Of a stretch of 64,000 nt of DNA, positions 8,878-17,782 are shown piece by piece; the first letter of the stretch is position 1; every line of letters starts with the position of its first letter. Both the position numbers and the translations under genes were made by a program. Source of the DNA: RUG572 sp051884915 (GTDB lineage: Bacteria > Verrucomicrobiota > Kiritimatiellia > RFP12 > UBA1067); assembly GCA_051884915.1 (NCBI GenBank), contig JBJEWF010000089.1, positions 50,502 to 114,501 of the forward strand, written 5' to 3'. The notes under the pieces are model-generated. The model was given only the letters and a program-made list of their open reading frames with translations. It was not told the DNA's origin and did not search any database.

Positions 8878-9989
8878 TGGCGGCCTCCAGGCAGAGTTTT
8901 TTCCGGGCCCATTGGGATTGGCTGGTCCTGGCGGCGGGATTGGCGGCGCTGGCCGTTTCGGCCGTGTTCCTGCTGCCGGCGCTCGGCACTTCGCCCGAAG
9001 ACGGCGTCGCGGACTGCGAACGCCGGCTGAATGCCATCCATCCGGCGCACGAGGGCGTGGCGCCGGCCAATCTGGATCTCCTGAACAAGGCCTATCGGGA
9101 GGGCAAGACGCCGTCGGTGCTCCAGGGGGTGGACGCGAAGAAGGCGAACTTCCTCGCGAGCGAGCGGCGCATTCTCTGCCAGAACGGCGATGCCGCCTCG
9201 AAGAAGAAGGCGTGCGGCAAGCCCATTCCGGCGGAGTGCGAAGTCTGTCCGTTCTGCGGCGTCAAGCAGAATGTCGTCAAGGTCGAGGTCGATACCGACG
9301 GCGACGGCATGCCGAACGACTGGGAGAAGAAATACGGGCTGAATCCCGACGATCCGTCCGACGCCGCGATCGATTCGGATGGCGACGGATTCACGAATCT
9401 TGAGGAGTATCAGGCCAAGACGGATCCAAGGGACAAGACGTCCCATCCCGACTATCTGGATTCGCTTTCCGTTGCGAGCGAGCTGAAGCAGACGACGCTG
9501 CCGTTCTACTTCAACAACTACCAGCCGCTGCCCGGCAAGGCGTATCGCCTGACGTTCCAGCGCATCGGCAAGTCGGGGTACGACTCGAAGTTCACGCCGA
9601 AGGTCGGCGAGGAAATCGCTGACGCCGCCGGCAAGGTGAAGACGGGCTGGACGGCCGTCGCGTTCAACCAGAAGTCCGAGCAGCGGCTCGTGAAGGGAAC
9701 CGGCAAGAGCGCGCTGAAGAAAATGGTTGACGTCTCGACGGTGGATCTCGTCCGCAAGAGCGACGGCAAGAAGATGACGATTGTGCTGGGCGAGAAGGTC
9801 AACACGGTCGAATCCCAGGCCGATCTCGTCTATGATCGCGGCGGCCGGAAGACCTTCACCGTCTCGGTCGGAACGGTTCTCGATCTCAACGGAGAGAAGT
9901 ATCTTGTCACGAAACTGAAAGCGGGCGACAAGGGCTGCGAAGCGACCCTTCAGAACTGCAAGACGAAAAAGGAAAAAATCATACGTTGA
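8877..9989 (+). CDS. Single-span protein with Cys cluster and TSP3 loop (Amuc_1099-like)
   Basis: 370 residues. A short cytoplasmic tail and one membrane helix (about 14-35, WDWLVLAAGLAALAVSAVF) precede a periplasmic region. It contains a cysteine cluster (CQNG, CGKPIP, CEVCPFCG, about residues 101-128) that looks like a small metal-binding or disulfide knot, then calcium-type loops DTDGDGMPNDWE and DSDGDGFTNLEE (about 140-180) as in thrombospondin type 3 repeats. The rest is a beta-rich domain. Position four in the pilus-like cluster matches Amuc_1099 of Akkermansia. It overlaps the previous stop by one base. Function is inferred to be inner-membrane or periplasmic scaffolding for the secretin. 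Confidence 0.72.
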   Translation: MAASRQSFFRAHWDWLVLAAGLAALAVSAVFLLPALGTSPEDGVADCERRLNAIHPAHEGVAPANLDLLNKAYREGKTPSVLQGVDAKKANFLASERRILCQNGDAASKKKACGKPIPAECEVCPFCGVKQNVVKVEVDTDGDGMPNDWEKKYGLNPDDPSDAAIDSDGDGFTNLEEYQAKTDPRDKTSHPDYLDSLSVASELKQTTLPFYFNNYQPLPGKAYRLTFQRIGKSGYDSKFTPKVGEEIADAAGKVKTGWTAVAFNQKSEQRLVKGTGKSALKKMVDVSTVDLVRKSDGKKMTIVLGEKVNTVESQADLVYDRGGRKTFTVSVGTVLDLNGEKYLVTKLKAGDKGCEATLQNCKTKKEKIIR

Positions 9990-9992
9990 CAC

Positions 9993-10021
9993 TTGATTTC
10001 CAAACCTGTTTTGGGTATCAT
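9993..10021 (+). promoter_or_regulatory. Promoter of the secretin gene
   Basis: TTGATT (9993-9998), 17-nt spacer, TATCAT (10016-10021). An AGGGAG Shine-Dalgarno (10034-10039) follows 8 nt before ATG 10048. This gives the secretin its own transcript in addition to read-through. Confidence 0.55.
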
Positions 10022-10047
10022 TTTGAGGACTTTAGGGAGCAAAGTTA

Positions 10048-13000
10048 ATGAGAGCGAATAAAAATTCTTCCGTCTTCATTGCGTTCTGCATGACGTTCGC
10101 GATTGCGCTGGGCGTTGCGGTACAAGGCGTGGGAGATGTTGCCGGCGACATCAACGACCTGCTGAGCCTCGATCAGCCTGCGGACAAGAAGGAGGGCGCC
10201 AAGCCCGCCGAGGCCGAAAAACCCGCCGAGGCGAAGCCCGCGGAAGAGGCGAAACCGGCAGCGGAGGAGAAGCCCGCCGAGGCCGCCGAGAAGCCCGCAG
10301 AAGAGGCGAAGCCCGCCGTTGCGGAGGCGAAACCGGCGGCGGAAGAGAAGCCTGCTGAGGCCGCCGAGAAGCCCGCAGAAGAGGCGAAGCCCGCGGTTGC
10401 CGAGGCGAAGCCGGCGGCGGAGGAGAAGCCCGCCGAGGCCGACGAGAAGCCGGCGGAAGAGGCGAAGCCCGCCGTTGCGGAGGCGAAGCCGGCGGCGGAG
10501 GAAAAGCCNNNNNNNNNNNNNNNNNNNNNNNNNNNNNNNNNNNNNNNNNNNNNNNNNNNNNNNNNNNNNNNNNNNNNNNNNNNNNNNNNNNNNNNNNNNN
10601 NNNNNNNNCGGAAGAGGCGAAGCCCGCCGTTGCGGAGGCGAAGCCGGCGGCGGAGGAAAAGCCCGCCGAGGCCGACGAGAAGCCGGCGGAAGAGGCGAAG
10701 CCCGCGGTCGCCGCGGCGAAGCCGGCGGCGGCGAAGGCCGAACCCACGGAGGACGAAAAGGTCGTTGCCGAGGTCATGGCGACGGAGGCGCTCATTCGCG
10801 AGTCGCTGAAGCTGCAGGCCGAGAAGGAATTGAAAGCCGCCCGCGAGGCGATGGCGGCCCGCAACTGGGAAGAGGCCTACAAGCAGTATCGTCTGGCCTA
10901 CCGCCATCTGAACGACAATGCGGAGCAGGCCGCGTTCAAGCGCGAATGCTGGACGGGCATGGGCGAGGCGAAGTACCAGGCCGGCAAGCAGGCCCTGAAG
11001 GAAAGCAATCGCGAGGTGGCGGCGGAATACGCGAAGGAGGCGTTGAAGTTCCGCCATCCGCGGGCGGGCGCCCTGCTGGACGCGCTGGAAGCCGAGAACA
11101 AGATGGAGATCGAGACGGACGTCGCGGACATCAAGCACCGCCGCAATGACGAGGACTACAAGAAGTCCCGCGATCTGGTCCGCCAGCGCATCCGTCTGGC
11201 CTCCCAGTATCTGGCCGTCGCGGATCTGAACAGCGCGCTGGAGCAGGTCGACCTCGTTCTGCGTTCGGACGCCTACAACCAGGAGGCCATCCAGCTTCGC
11301 GCGCGGATCCAGCGCAAGCGCGACATGATCATCGACAAGGAGCGCGAAGCGCAGCGTCGCGGCATGATTGCCGACGTGGGCGCCGCGTGGCGTCCCGTCT
11401 ACGCCATCAACTCGGCTGAACTGAAGAGCATCGACGGCGGCACGAGCAAGACGCCGGTGGGCGGCGAAGACGGCCGTTCGACGGAGCAGTCGATCGAGAA
11501 GCGGATGAAGGAAATGATGCTGCCGTCGATTTCGTTCCGTCCGCCGGCGACGATCATCGACGCCGTCGACTTCTTCCGCCAGGCGTCGAAGGATTTCGAC
11601 CGGCCGGACATTCCGGTCGACCAGCGCGGCTTCAACTTCGTCCTCCAGCTCGACAAGGTGCTGACCGCCGGCGGTGCCGGCGATGGCGGCGCGGCGGCCG
11701 GGAAGGAAGACAATGGCGGCGCCGCGTTCTCCGCCGCGGCCGAGGACGAAAATGCGTCCGGCGACGCGGGCGACGTGCCGGTCATCCCGAACGTGAACGC
11801 GTCGAACGTCTCCCTGTTCGAGGCGCTGAAGCTCGTGTGCCAGGTCTGCAAGCCCCAGTACAAGTTCAAGGTGCAGGGTTCGGTCATCATGGTGATGCCG
11901 AAGACGATGACCACGGACGAGCTCGTCACGCGGACGTACAGCGTGGTCGAATCGTTCGTCGACCGCATGAACGACGCTTCCAGCGGCCTGAAGAGCGAGC
12001 GCGCGGGCGATTTCCAGGGCGGCGGCAGCGAGGGCGACGGCGAGAATCCCGAGAACCAGTGGAAGGCCTACTTCGAGGATCTCGGCGTCACGTGGCCGCA
12101 GAACTCGCGCATCAAGTACATCAAGGCCGTCGGCAAGCTGCGCGTGACGAATACGGAAGACCAGCTGGCGATTCTCGAAGACGCCCTGAACGAACTGAAC
12201 GTGACGCCGTCGATGATCGAAATCGAGACGCGGTTCGTGGAAGTCGCCCAGGAAGACCTCAATTCGCTGGGCTTCGAATGGCTGCTGAACAGCGACTACT
12301 CCTTCAACGTCGGCGGAAAGCTCGCGAAGGCGCTGAATCTGAAGGATGGCGCGTTCACGGAGGTCACGAAGGTGACGGGCGTGAACCGGACGCCGACGGT
12401 GATCGGCGGCGTGGAGAGCATCCAGGAGACCGAGGTTACTTCGACGGGAACGCAGTGGGGACGGCCCACGCACAATGCCGGCGACATCATCCAGCCGGCG
12501 CGGATCATCGGCCAGGACGAATTGGGCGAACCCATCTACGCCACCTATACGACGAGCGGCTACACCAAAACCGGGAAGAACGTCGGCATCAACGCCATTG
12601 ACGGATCGACCTACCACACGGGCATGCGCTACCTGAGCACGGAGGGCAACCACATCTCCGGCGAGGGCAGCTCGAACAACGACCAGTTCATGCGCGTCAA
12701 TGCGTTCCTGGGCAACGCCGACCTGTCGATGATTCTCCACATGCTCTCCCAGCGGAGCGACACGGACCTGCTCTCGGCGCCGAAGGTGGTGACGAAGAGC
12801 GGCCAGGAAGCCACGATCAAGGTCGTGACGATCTACCGCTACCCGCAGGACTACGACGTGACGATCCAGTCCACCTCCTCCGGTTCGTCCACGAGCGTGA
12901 GCGGCAGCACGACGGGCGGTTCGGACGGCAAGATCCTCCCGATGGTCGAACCGCAGAACTTCGAGACGCAGGAAGTCGGCGTCATCCTCACGGTCACGCC

Positions 13001-13490
13001 GGAACTTTCGCCGGAAGGTTTCATCAACCTCGCGCTGCAGCCGAAGGTGATTTCGGAGCCGACGTGGAAGGACTACGGCATGAAGGTCCCGATGTCCTCC
13101 GTGATGAGTTCGGCCGCCCAGACCCTTGCGCTGGCGTCCGGCCAGGAGGACATGCAGTGGTTCACGGTGCCGATGGAGCAGCCCTTCTTCAAGGAGCGCT
13201 CGATCGATACCCACGTCACGCTCTACAACGGCTCGACAATCGTGATGGGCGGTCTCATCACGGAAGAGCGCCGGTCGATGGAAGACAAGATTCCGTTCCT
13301 GGGCGACGTTCCGTTCATCGGCCGTTTCTTCCGCAGCCGCAGCGAGTGGTCGAACAAGCGCAACATGCTGCTCTTCGTGACGGCGCGGCTGGTGGACCCG
13401 AACGGGCGCCAGATCGTCCAGAACGCGTCGAGCGACACGGCCGAGAAGGTGGAAGCGGGCGTGACGCCGGCGCCTGAGGCCGCCAAGTGA
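10048..13490 (+). CDS. Type IV pilus-like outer-membrane secretin (PilQ/Amuc_1098-like), interrupted by assembly gap
   Basis: Signal peptide (SVFIAFCMTFAIALGVAV), a long Ala-Glu-Lys-Pro repeat region, a helical TPR-like segment (EKELKAAREAMAARNWEEA), beta-strand N domains and a C-terminal secretin domain ending with FLGDVPFIGRFFRSR and MLLFVTARLVDP, the classical secretin signature. It should form the outer-membrane pore of the pilus-like complex encoded upstream. The 100 N at 10509-10608 split the repeat, and the reading frame before and after the Ns differs only because the N length is arbitrary. Joining the flanks at their 55-bp identical ends restores one frame of 1095 residues. Ser/Thr/Gly-rich insert near 12880 is likely a surface loop. 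Confidence 0.9.
10199..10748 (+). repeat. 78-bp tandem repeat coding for KPAEEAKPAVAEA-type units
   Basis: In-frame tandem repeat with a 26-residue period built from KPAEA, EKPAEE, AKPAVAEA and KPAAEE blocks. At least two full units precede the gap and about one follows it. It would give a highly charged, extended linker between the signal peptide and the folded secretin domains, possibly spanning periplasm or peptidoglycan. True copy number is unknown because assembly broke here. Confidence 0.85.
10509..10608. other. Scaffold gap (100 N)
   Basis: Exactly 100 Ns, a conventional unknown-length filler. The last 55 bases before it (10454-10508) are identical to the first 55 after it (10609-10663), which indicates two contigs that overlap rather than a real 100-bp interval. 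Confidence 0.97.
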
Positions 13491-13494
13491 AGCC

Positions 13495-14112
13495 GTGTGC
13501 GCCCGAATCGCGTTGACGGGCGGAATCGCCTGCGGTAAAAGCCTTTTTGCCAAGTTCCTGTCGGAGCTTGGCATTCGGCTTTTAGATGCGGACGACGTGG
13601 TCCATGAACTCGAAGCGCCGGGCGGGGCGGCGGTGGCGCCGATCCGCGCGGCGTTCGGCGACGGCGTTCTGGACGCGGCCGGCGGCATCGACCGCCGGAA
13701 GCTCGCGGAGGTGGTTTTTGCGGACGGCGACGCCCGCAGGCGTCTGGAGGACATTCTCTTCCCGCTGGTCCGGCGCCGGCTGAATGACTTCTCCGGCCAG
13801 GGCGGCGGATTGCGCATTGCCGTGATTCCGCTTCTTTTCGAGTCCCACTGGGAGTCCGATTATGATATAATACTGTGCATCTCATCTTCGCGAGCCGAGC
13901 AGGTTCGGCGGATGATGGCGACGCGCTCCTATACGCGGAGGCAAGCGGAGGCGCGGTTGGCCGCGCAAATGCCCGTTGAGGAAAAAGTCAAACGCGCGCA
14001 TTTGGCGATTCGGAACGACACCACGCCGGACAACCTGAGAAGCGAAGCGAGGCGGGTTTACGCCTGGCTGAACGAAAGACTGGACAATGAGCAAAGACGA
14101 AGTCACGACTGA
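13495..14112 (+). CDS. coaE: Dephospho-CoA kinase
   Basis: 205 residues starting with GTG 13495, 4 nt after the secretin stop; no clear Shine-Dalgarno. The P-loop GGIACGKS near residue 9, DADDVVHEL, the IPLLFE motif and the C-terminal RNDTTPDNLR identify CoaE, which phosphorylates dephospho-CoA in the final step of coenzyme A synthesis. The 3' end overlaps rho by 26 nt in another frame. A TATAAT-like string near 13865 is inside the coding frame and is not needed to explain rho expression. Confidence 0.92.
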   Translation: MCARIALTGGIACGKSLFAKFLSELGIRLLDADDVVHELEAPGGAAVAPIRAAFGDGVLDAAGGIDRRKLAEVVFADGDARRRLEDILFPLVRRRLNDFSGQGGGLRIAVIPLLFESHWESDYDIILCISSSRAEQVRRMMATRSYTRRQAEARLAAQMPVEEKVKRAHLAIRNDTTPDNLRSEARRVYAWLNERLDNEQRRSHD

Positions 14113-15904
14113 GGCAATCGACGAAACGGTCCCGGCCGCCGAGACCCCGGCACCCCGGAAACGCACGCGGACGGTCAGGAAGAAAGTTGCGCCGGCGGCG
14201 GAAGCGCCGTCGCCCGCATCGGCGGCTCCTGCCGTTCCCGCGCCCGCGGCCCCTGCGCCCGCACCGGCGGCCCCTGCCGCGTCTGCGCCCGCGGCCTCTG
14301 CGCCCGCACCGGCGGCTCCTGCCGCGTCTGCGCCCGCGGCCCCTGCGCCCGCACCGGCGGCTCCTGCCGCTCCTGCACCCGCACCGCGACCGCCGTCCGC
14401 ACCGGCGGCTCCTGCCGCGTCTGCGCACGCGCCGCAACCGCCGTCGGTCCAGCAACCCTTGTCGAAGCGGCAGATGCGCCGCCAGCAGTGGCTGGCGAGC
14501 CGCAACGCGCGCATGGCCGCGAACGGCAATTTTCAGGGGCGCGGTTCGCAGCCGTCCGTGCCGGGCAATCGCCGTTCTTTCGAGCCGCCGGCGCAGCCGG
14601 TCGCGCCGCAGCCGGTCGTGCCGCGGAATCCCGATCTGCCCGAATACAAGCTGGCGGACATCCATTCCTGGGACAATGGACAGATCGTCACGCGCATGAT
14701 GCCGAACGCCAACGCCGAGGATCTCGGCGCGATGCGGCGCCATGAAATCATCTTCGCCGCCATCCGGAACTACCTCGCCCACGGCGGCGCGGTGCTGGCC
14801 AGCGGGTGTCTGGAGGTCGTGAAGGAAGGCTATGGTTTTCTCCGTTCGGCGAAGACGAACTTCCTGGCCTGTCCGGAAGACGTGTTCATTCCGCAGCAGC
14901 AGATCCGGCGGCACGCCCTGAGGACGGGCGACATCATTGAAGGCCCCGTTCGCGACCCGCGCGACCGCGACCGCTTCTTCGCGCTCGGCAACGTGCAGAC
15001 GGTCAATGGCAAGACGCCGAGCGAGGCCGCGCGCATCGTCCATTTCGAGAACCTCACGCCGACGTTCCCCAATCGCCGGATCGTCCTTGAAACGACGCCC
15101 GGCGAATACGCCACGCGCGTCGTGGACATCTTCACGCCAATCGGGTTCGGCCAGCGCGGCATCATCGTCGCGCCGCCGCGCGTGGGCAAGACCGTCCTGC
15201 TCCAGAAGATGGCGAACGCGATCACGTGCAACCATCCGGACGCGATTCTCATTGTCCTGCTGATCGACGAACGTCCGGAGGAAGTGACGGACATGCAGCG
15301 CAACACCAAGGCGATGGTCCTGTCGTCGACCTTCGACGAGGAGCCGCAGCATCACGTCAACGTGGCCGAGATGGTGATTGAAATGTCCCGCCGCCAGGCG
15401 GAAAACGGCAAGGACGTCATCATTCTCCTGGACTCGATCACCCGTCTGGCGCGGGCCTACAACACGGTCCAGCCGCATTCCGGGAAGATTCTGACCGGCG
15501 GCGTCGACGCGCTGGCGCTGCACCGTCCGAAACGGTTCTTCGGCGCGGCGCGCAACATCGAGAACGGCGGATCGCTGACGATCATCGCGACGGCGCTGAT
15601 CGATACGGGTTCCCGCATGGACGAAGTCATCTTCGAGGAGTTCAAGGGAACCGGCAACATGGAGCTTGTGCTGGACCGCGGACTTTCCGACAAGCGCATC
15701 TTCCCCGCGATCGACATCGCGAAGTCGGGCACGCGCAAGGAGGATCTGCTGCTGGCGCCGCTGGAGCTGGAAAAGACGTGGGCGCTTCGCCGCGTGCTTT
15801 CGGACTGCGGGCCGGAACGGGCGATGCAGAGCGTTCTGGGCGGCATGAAGAAGTTCCGGTCGAATCCCGAATTCCTGCTTTCGCTCGACCTGAACCATTT
15901 GTAG
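14087..15904 (+). CDS. rho: Transcription termination factor Rho with long N-terminal extension
   Basis: 605 residues against about 420 in E. coli. Residues 185 to end are canonical: RNA-binding cold-shock-like domain (CLEVVKEGYGFLRSAKTNF, PEDVFIPQQQIRR), Walker A APPRVGKT (362-369), Walker B VIILLDSITRLARAYN (about 444-459). It is the hexameric RNA helicase that ends transcription. The first 180 residues are Lys/Arg then Ala/Pro/Ser-rich (40-118) and then Gln/Arg-rich, probably disordered, with a 45-bp DNA repeat. Extended Rho N-termini occur in several phyla and are thought to modulate RNA contact or condensation. The start ATG overlaps coaE by 26 nt. Confidence 0.95.
   Translation: MSKDEVTTEAIDETVPAAETPAPRKRTRTVRKKVAPAAEAPSPASAAPAVPAPAAPAPAPAAPAASAPAASAPAPAAPAASAPAAPAPAPAAPAAPAPAPRPPSAPAAPAASAHAPQPPSVQQPLSKRQMRRQQWLASRNARMAANGNFQGRGSQPSVPGNRRSFEPPAQPVAPQPVVPRNPDLPEYKLADIHSWDNGQIVTRMMPNANAEDLGAMRRHEIIFAAIRNYLAHGGAVLASGCLEVVKEGYGFLRSAKTNFLACPEDVFIPQQQIRRHALRTGDIIEGPVRDPRDRDRFFALGNVQTVNGKTPSEAARIVHFENLTPTFPNRRIVLETTPGEYATRVVDIFTPIGFGQRGIIVAPPRVGKTVLLQKMANAITCNHPDAILIVLLIDERPEEVTDMQRNTKAMVLSSTFDEEPQHHVNVAEMVIEMSRRQAENGKDVIILLDSITRLARAYNTVQPHSGKILTGGVDALALHRPKRFFGAARNIENGGSLTIIATALIDTGSRMDEVIFEEFKGTGNMELVLDRGLSDKRIFPAIDIAKSGTRKEDLLLAPLELEKTWALRRVLSDCGPERAMQSVLGGMKKFRSNPEFLLSLDLNHL
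14254..14388 (+). repeat. 45-bp tandem repeat in rho (Ala/Pro/Ser units)
   Basis: The string TGCGCCCGCACCGGCGG recurs at 14254, 14299 and 14344, exactly 45 bp apart, coding APAPAAPAASAPAAS-like units; a partial fourth unit follows at about 14401. In-frame period suggests copy-number variation without frameshift. Confidence 0.85.
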
Positions 15905-15919
15905 CGCACGGGCGGACGG

Positions 15920-15936
15920 CCGGACGAATCGTCCGG
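15920..15936 (+). terminator. Inverted repeat after rho
   Basis: CCGGACG and CGTCCGG pair around a 3-nt loop, 16 nt after the rho stop. There is no T-run, so it is at most a weak or Rho-type 3' structure. Confidence 0.35.
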
Positions 15937-15964
15937 ACGGCCCGTCCGGCGGATTCCGTTCGCC

Positions 15965-17773
15965 ATGCCCATGACCAGACCGCAACCGAGAGGCTCCACG
16001 GCGTGCACGCGGGAAAACCCGCCGGCCCGGCGGCCGCTCGCCGCCATCTGTTCCGTCCTGCTGCTGGTCCTCGCCGTCTGCTTTCTCTACGGGGAGACGG
16101 GCGGGTTCGAGTTTCTGCGTCTCGACGACCACGACTACACGTTCCGCTGCCGGTTCGTGTTCGACGGATTTTCGTGGAAGAACCTCGCCGAGGCGTTCGC
16201 GAACGTCCGCCATGCGGCCATCTGGATGCCGTTGACCTACCTGTCCTACATGGCCGACATTTCCGCGTTCGGCGCGGGGGCGGGGCCCCACCATCTGGTG
16301 AACGTGGCGATTCACGCGGCGAACGCGGTGCTGCTCTTTGGGCTGCTCGTCCGGCTCTTTCCCCGCCGGACGGGCCTTGCGCTCGCGGCCGCGCTGTTCT
16401 GGGCGATCCATCCGCAGCGCGCGGAGGCGGTTGCCTGGATCGCGGGCCGCAAGGAGCTGCTGTGCGCGTTTTTCACGCTGGCGGGCCTGCTGGCCTGGGC
16501 GCGCGGCGGCCGGGCGGGGCGGGTTCTCGGCGTCGCCGGCTGTCTCTGCGCCTGCATGAGCAAGCCAACGGCGATGTGCTTTCCGTTTCTCGCCTTTGCC
16601 GTCGAGGTCCTGCGGCGCGGAACCGTGGACACGCGGAAGTCGAACGTCCTCGCCTACGGTCTGCTGCTGCTGCTGGCGTGCGCGACCGGCGCGCTGGCCG
16701 TCTATTCGCAGACGCATGCGGAGGGCTATGACGTGCGCGCCCTGTTCAGCGCCTCCTTCCCCTGGCGGATGCTGAACGCCGCCGTGGCGGTCGGGCTGTA
16801 CCTGTTCCAGCTCGTTCTGCCGGTCGGCATCCATCTGGACTACCGGGCGACGCCCGGCGAGTTTCCGCTGCAGGGCGTTCTCGGGCTTTCGTCCCTCCTT
16901 CTGGCCGTGGTCGCCGGCATCGCCATCGGCCGGCGGCTGCCGCGCGCGCGGCGGAAAGTCGCCGTCTGCGCGCTCGTCTGGTTTGCCGCGTCGCTGGGTC
17001 CGACGCTGGGCGTGTTCGGCAGTTTCGGCGAACAGGCGCGCGCCGACCGGTTCTTCTACCTGCCCGCCATGGCGGTTTCGCTCGGCCTTGTGCCGCTGCT
17101 GGGCGCGCTGAAGGACCGGTGGGCGGCGGCGCGGCCGCGGGCGTGGCGGTTCGCGGCGGGCGCGGGCGCGGTTGCCCTGCTCGTCTGCGCGGGCGCGTCC
17201 TTTCCCGTCGTCGCCGCCTATCGCAACGACTACACGGCGTTTTCGCGGACGCTCGGGTTCGACCCGGCGCATGGCCGGGCGCTGGCCCACGTGGCCAGCG
17301 AGGAATGCGCCCGGCACGGCCGGATCGACCGGGGGATTTCGCTCTACCGCGCCAGCCAGAAGCTCCGGCCGCGGGACGACACCGCCGCCCAGCTGGCATA
17401 CGCGCTGATGATGCGCGGGCATTCGGCGGACCATGCCGAGATCCGGCAGCTGTGCGCCAAGTTCGCCTGCAACCACGCGCTGGACGTGAAGGGCATGGCG
17501 CTGGAGGCGCTGGGCACGACGGCGATGCGGCAGCGGAAGTGGCAGGAGGCCGCGCGCTGCCTGGAGGACTCCATTCGCGCGCCCCGGCGGTTCTATTCGC
17601 CGGAGGACGCCCAGCTGCGTCTGGGGGCGTGCTACTGCAACCTGAAGCGCGTGGACGACGCGATCAGGATCTTCGAGCCGCTGACGCGGTCGAAGCGCGC
17701 GGACGTCTCCGCGCGGGCCCGGCAGGCGCTGGCGACGCTGCGCCAGAACCCGCGTGCGCTCCTCTTCTTCTAG
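15965..17773 (+). CDS. Multi-pass membrane protein with C-terminal TPRs (TMTC/GT-C-like)
   Basis: 602 residues. About ten hydrophobic segments (from 26 to about 420) are followed by a soluble helical TPR region (about 430-595). The first loop has LRLDDHDY and later WAIHPQRAEAVAWIAGRKELL, the arrangement seen in bacterial relatives of TMTC-type, GT-C-fold glycosyltransferases (acidic DD-type motif in the first loop, HPxxxE..W..GRKE). It may transfer a sugar from a polyprenyl-phosphate donor to exported proteins or glycans; this is inferred from architecture. No Shine-Dalgarno is obvious for ATG 15965, and ATG 15971 would work as well. Confidence 0.75.
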   Translation: MPMTRPQPRGSTACTRENPPARRPLAAICSVLLLVLAVCFLYGETGGFEFLRLDDHDYTFRCRFVFDGFSWKNLAEAFANVRHAAIWMPLTYLSYMADISAFGAGAGPHHLVNVAIHAANAVLLFGLLVRLFPRRTGLALAAALFWAIHPQRAEAVAWIAGRKELLCAFFTLAGLLAWARGGRAGRVLGVAGCLCACMSKPTAMCFPFLAFAVEVLRRGTVDTRKSNVLAYGLLLLLACATGALAVYSQTHAEGYDVRALFSASFPWRMLNAAVAVGLYLFQLVLPVGIHLDYRATPGEFPLQGVLGLSSLLLAVVAGIAIGRRLPRARRKVAVCALVWFAASLGPTLGVFGSFGEQARADRFFYLPAMAVSLGLVPLLGALKDRWAAARPRAWRFAAGAGAVALLVCAGASFPVVAAYRNDYTAFSRTLGFDPAHGRALAHVASEECARHGRIDRGISLYRASQKLRPRDDTAAQLAYALMMRGHSADHAEIRQLCAKFACNHALDVKGMALEALGTTAMRQRKWQEAARCLEDSIRAPRRFYSPEDAQLRLGACYCNLKRVDDAIRIFEPLTRSKRADVSARARQALATLRQNPRALLFF

Positions 17774-17782
17774 GCCGGCGGG

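Noticed and set aside
9986..9991. TTGACA at the end of the Amuc_1099-like gene as -35 for the secretin
   Set aside because: Its distance to TATCAT is 24 nt; TTGATT at 9993 gives the normal 17.
10505..10620. Frameshift in the secretin across the N gap
   Set aside because: The N length is arbitrary; merging at the 55-bp overlap keeps a single frame.
10173..13817. Very long minus-strand open frame opposite the secretin and coaE
   Set aside because: It is an antisense shadow of G+C-rich coding DNA: Arg/His/Ala-rich, no domains, and the plus strand clearly encodes the secretin.
13862..13870. TATAAT-like box as promoter for rho
   Set aside because: It lies well inside coaE and more than 200 nt from rho; rho overlaps coaE and is probably co-transcribed. 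No -35 found.
14175..14402. Gln/Arg/Ala repeat frame on the minus strand within rho
   Set aside because: It is the complement of the Ala/Pro repeat of rho and has no signal of its own.
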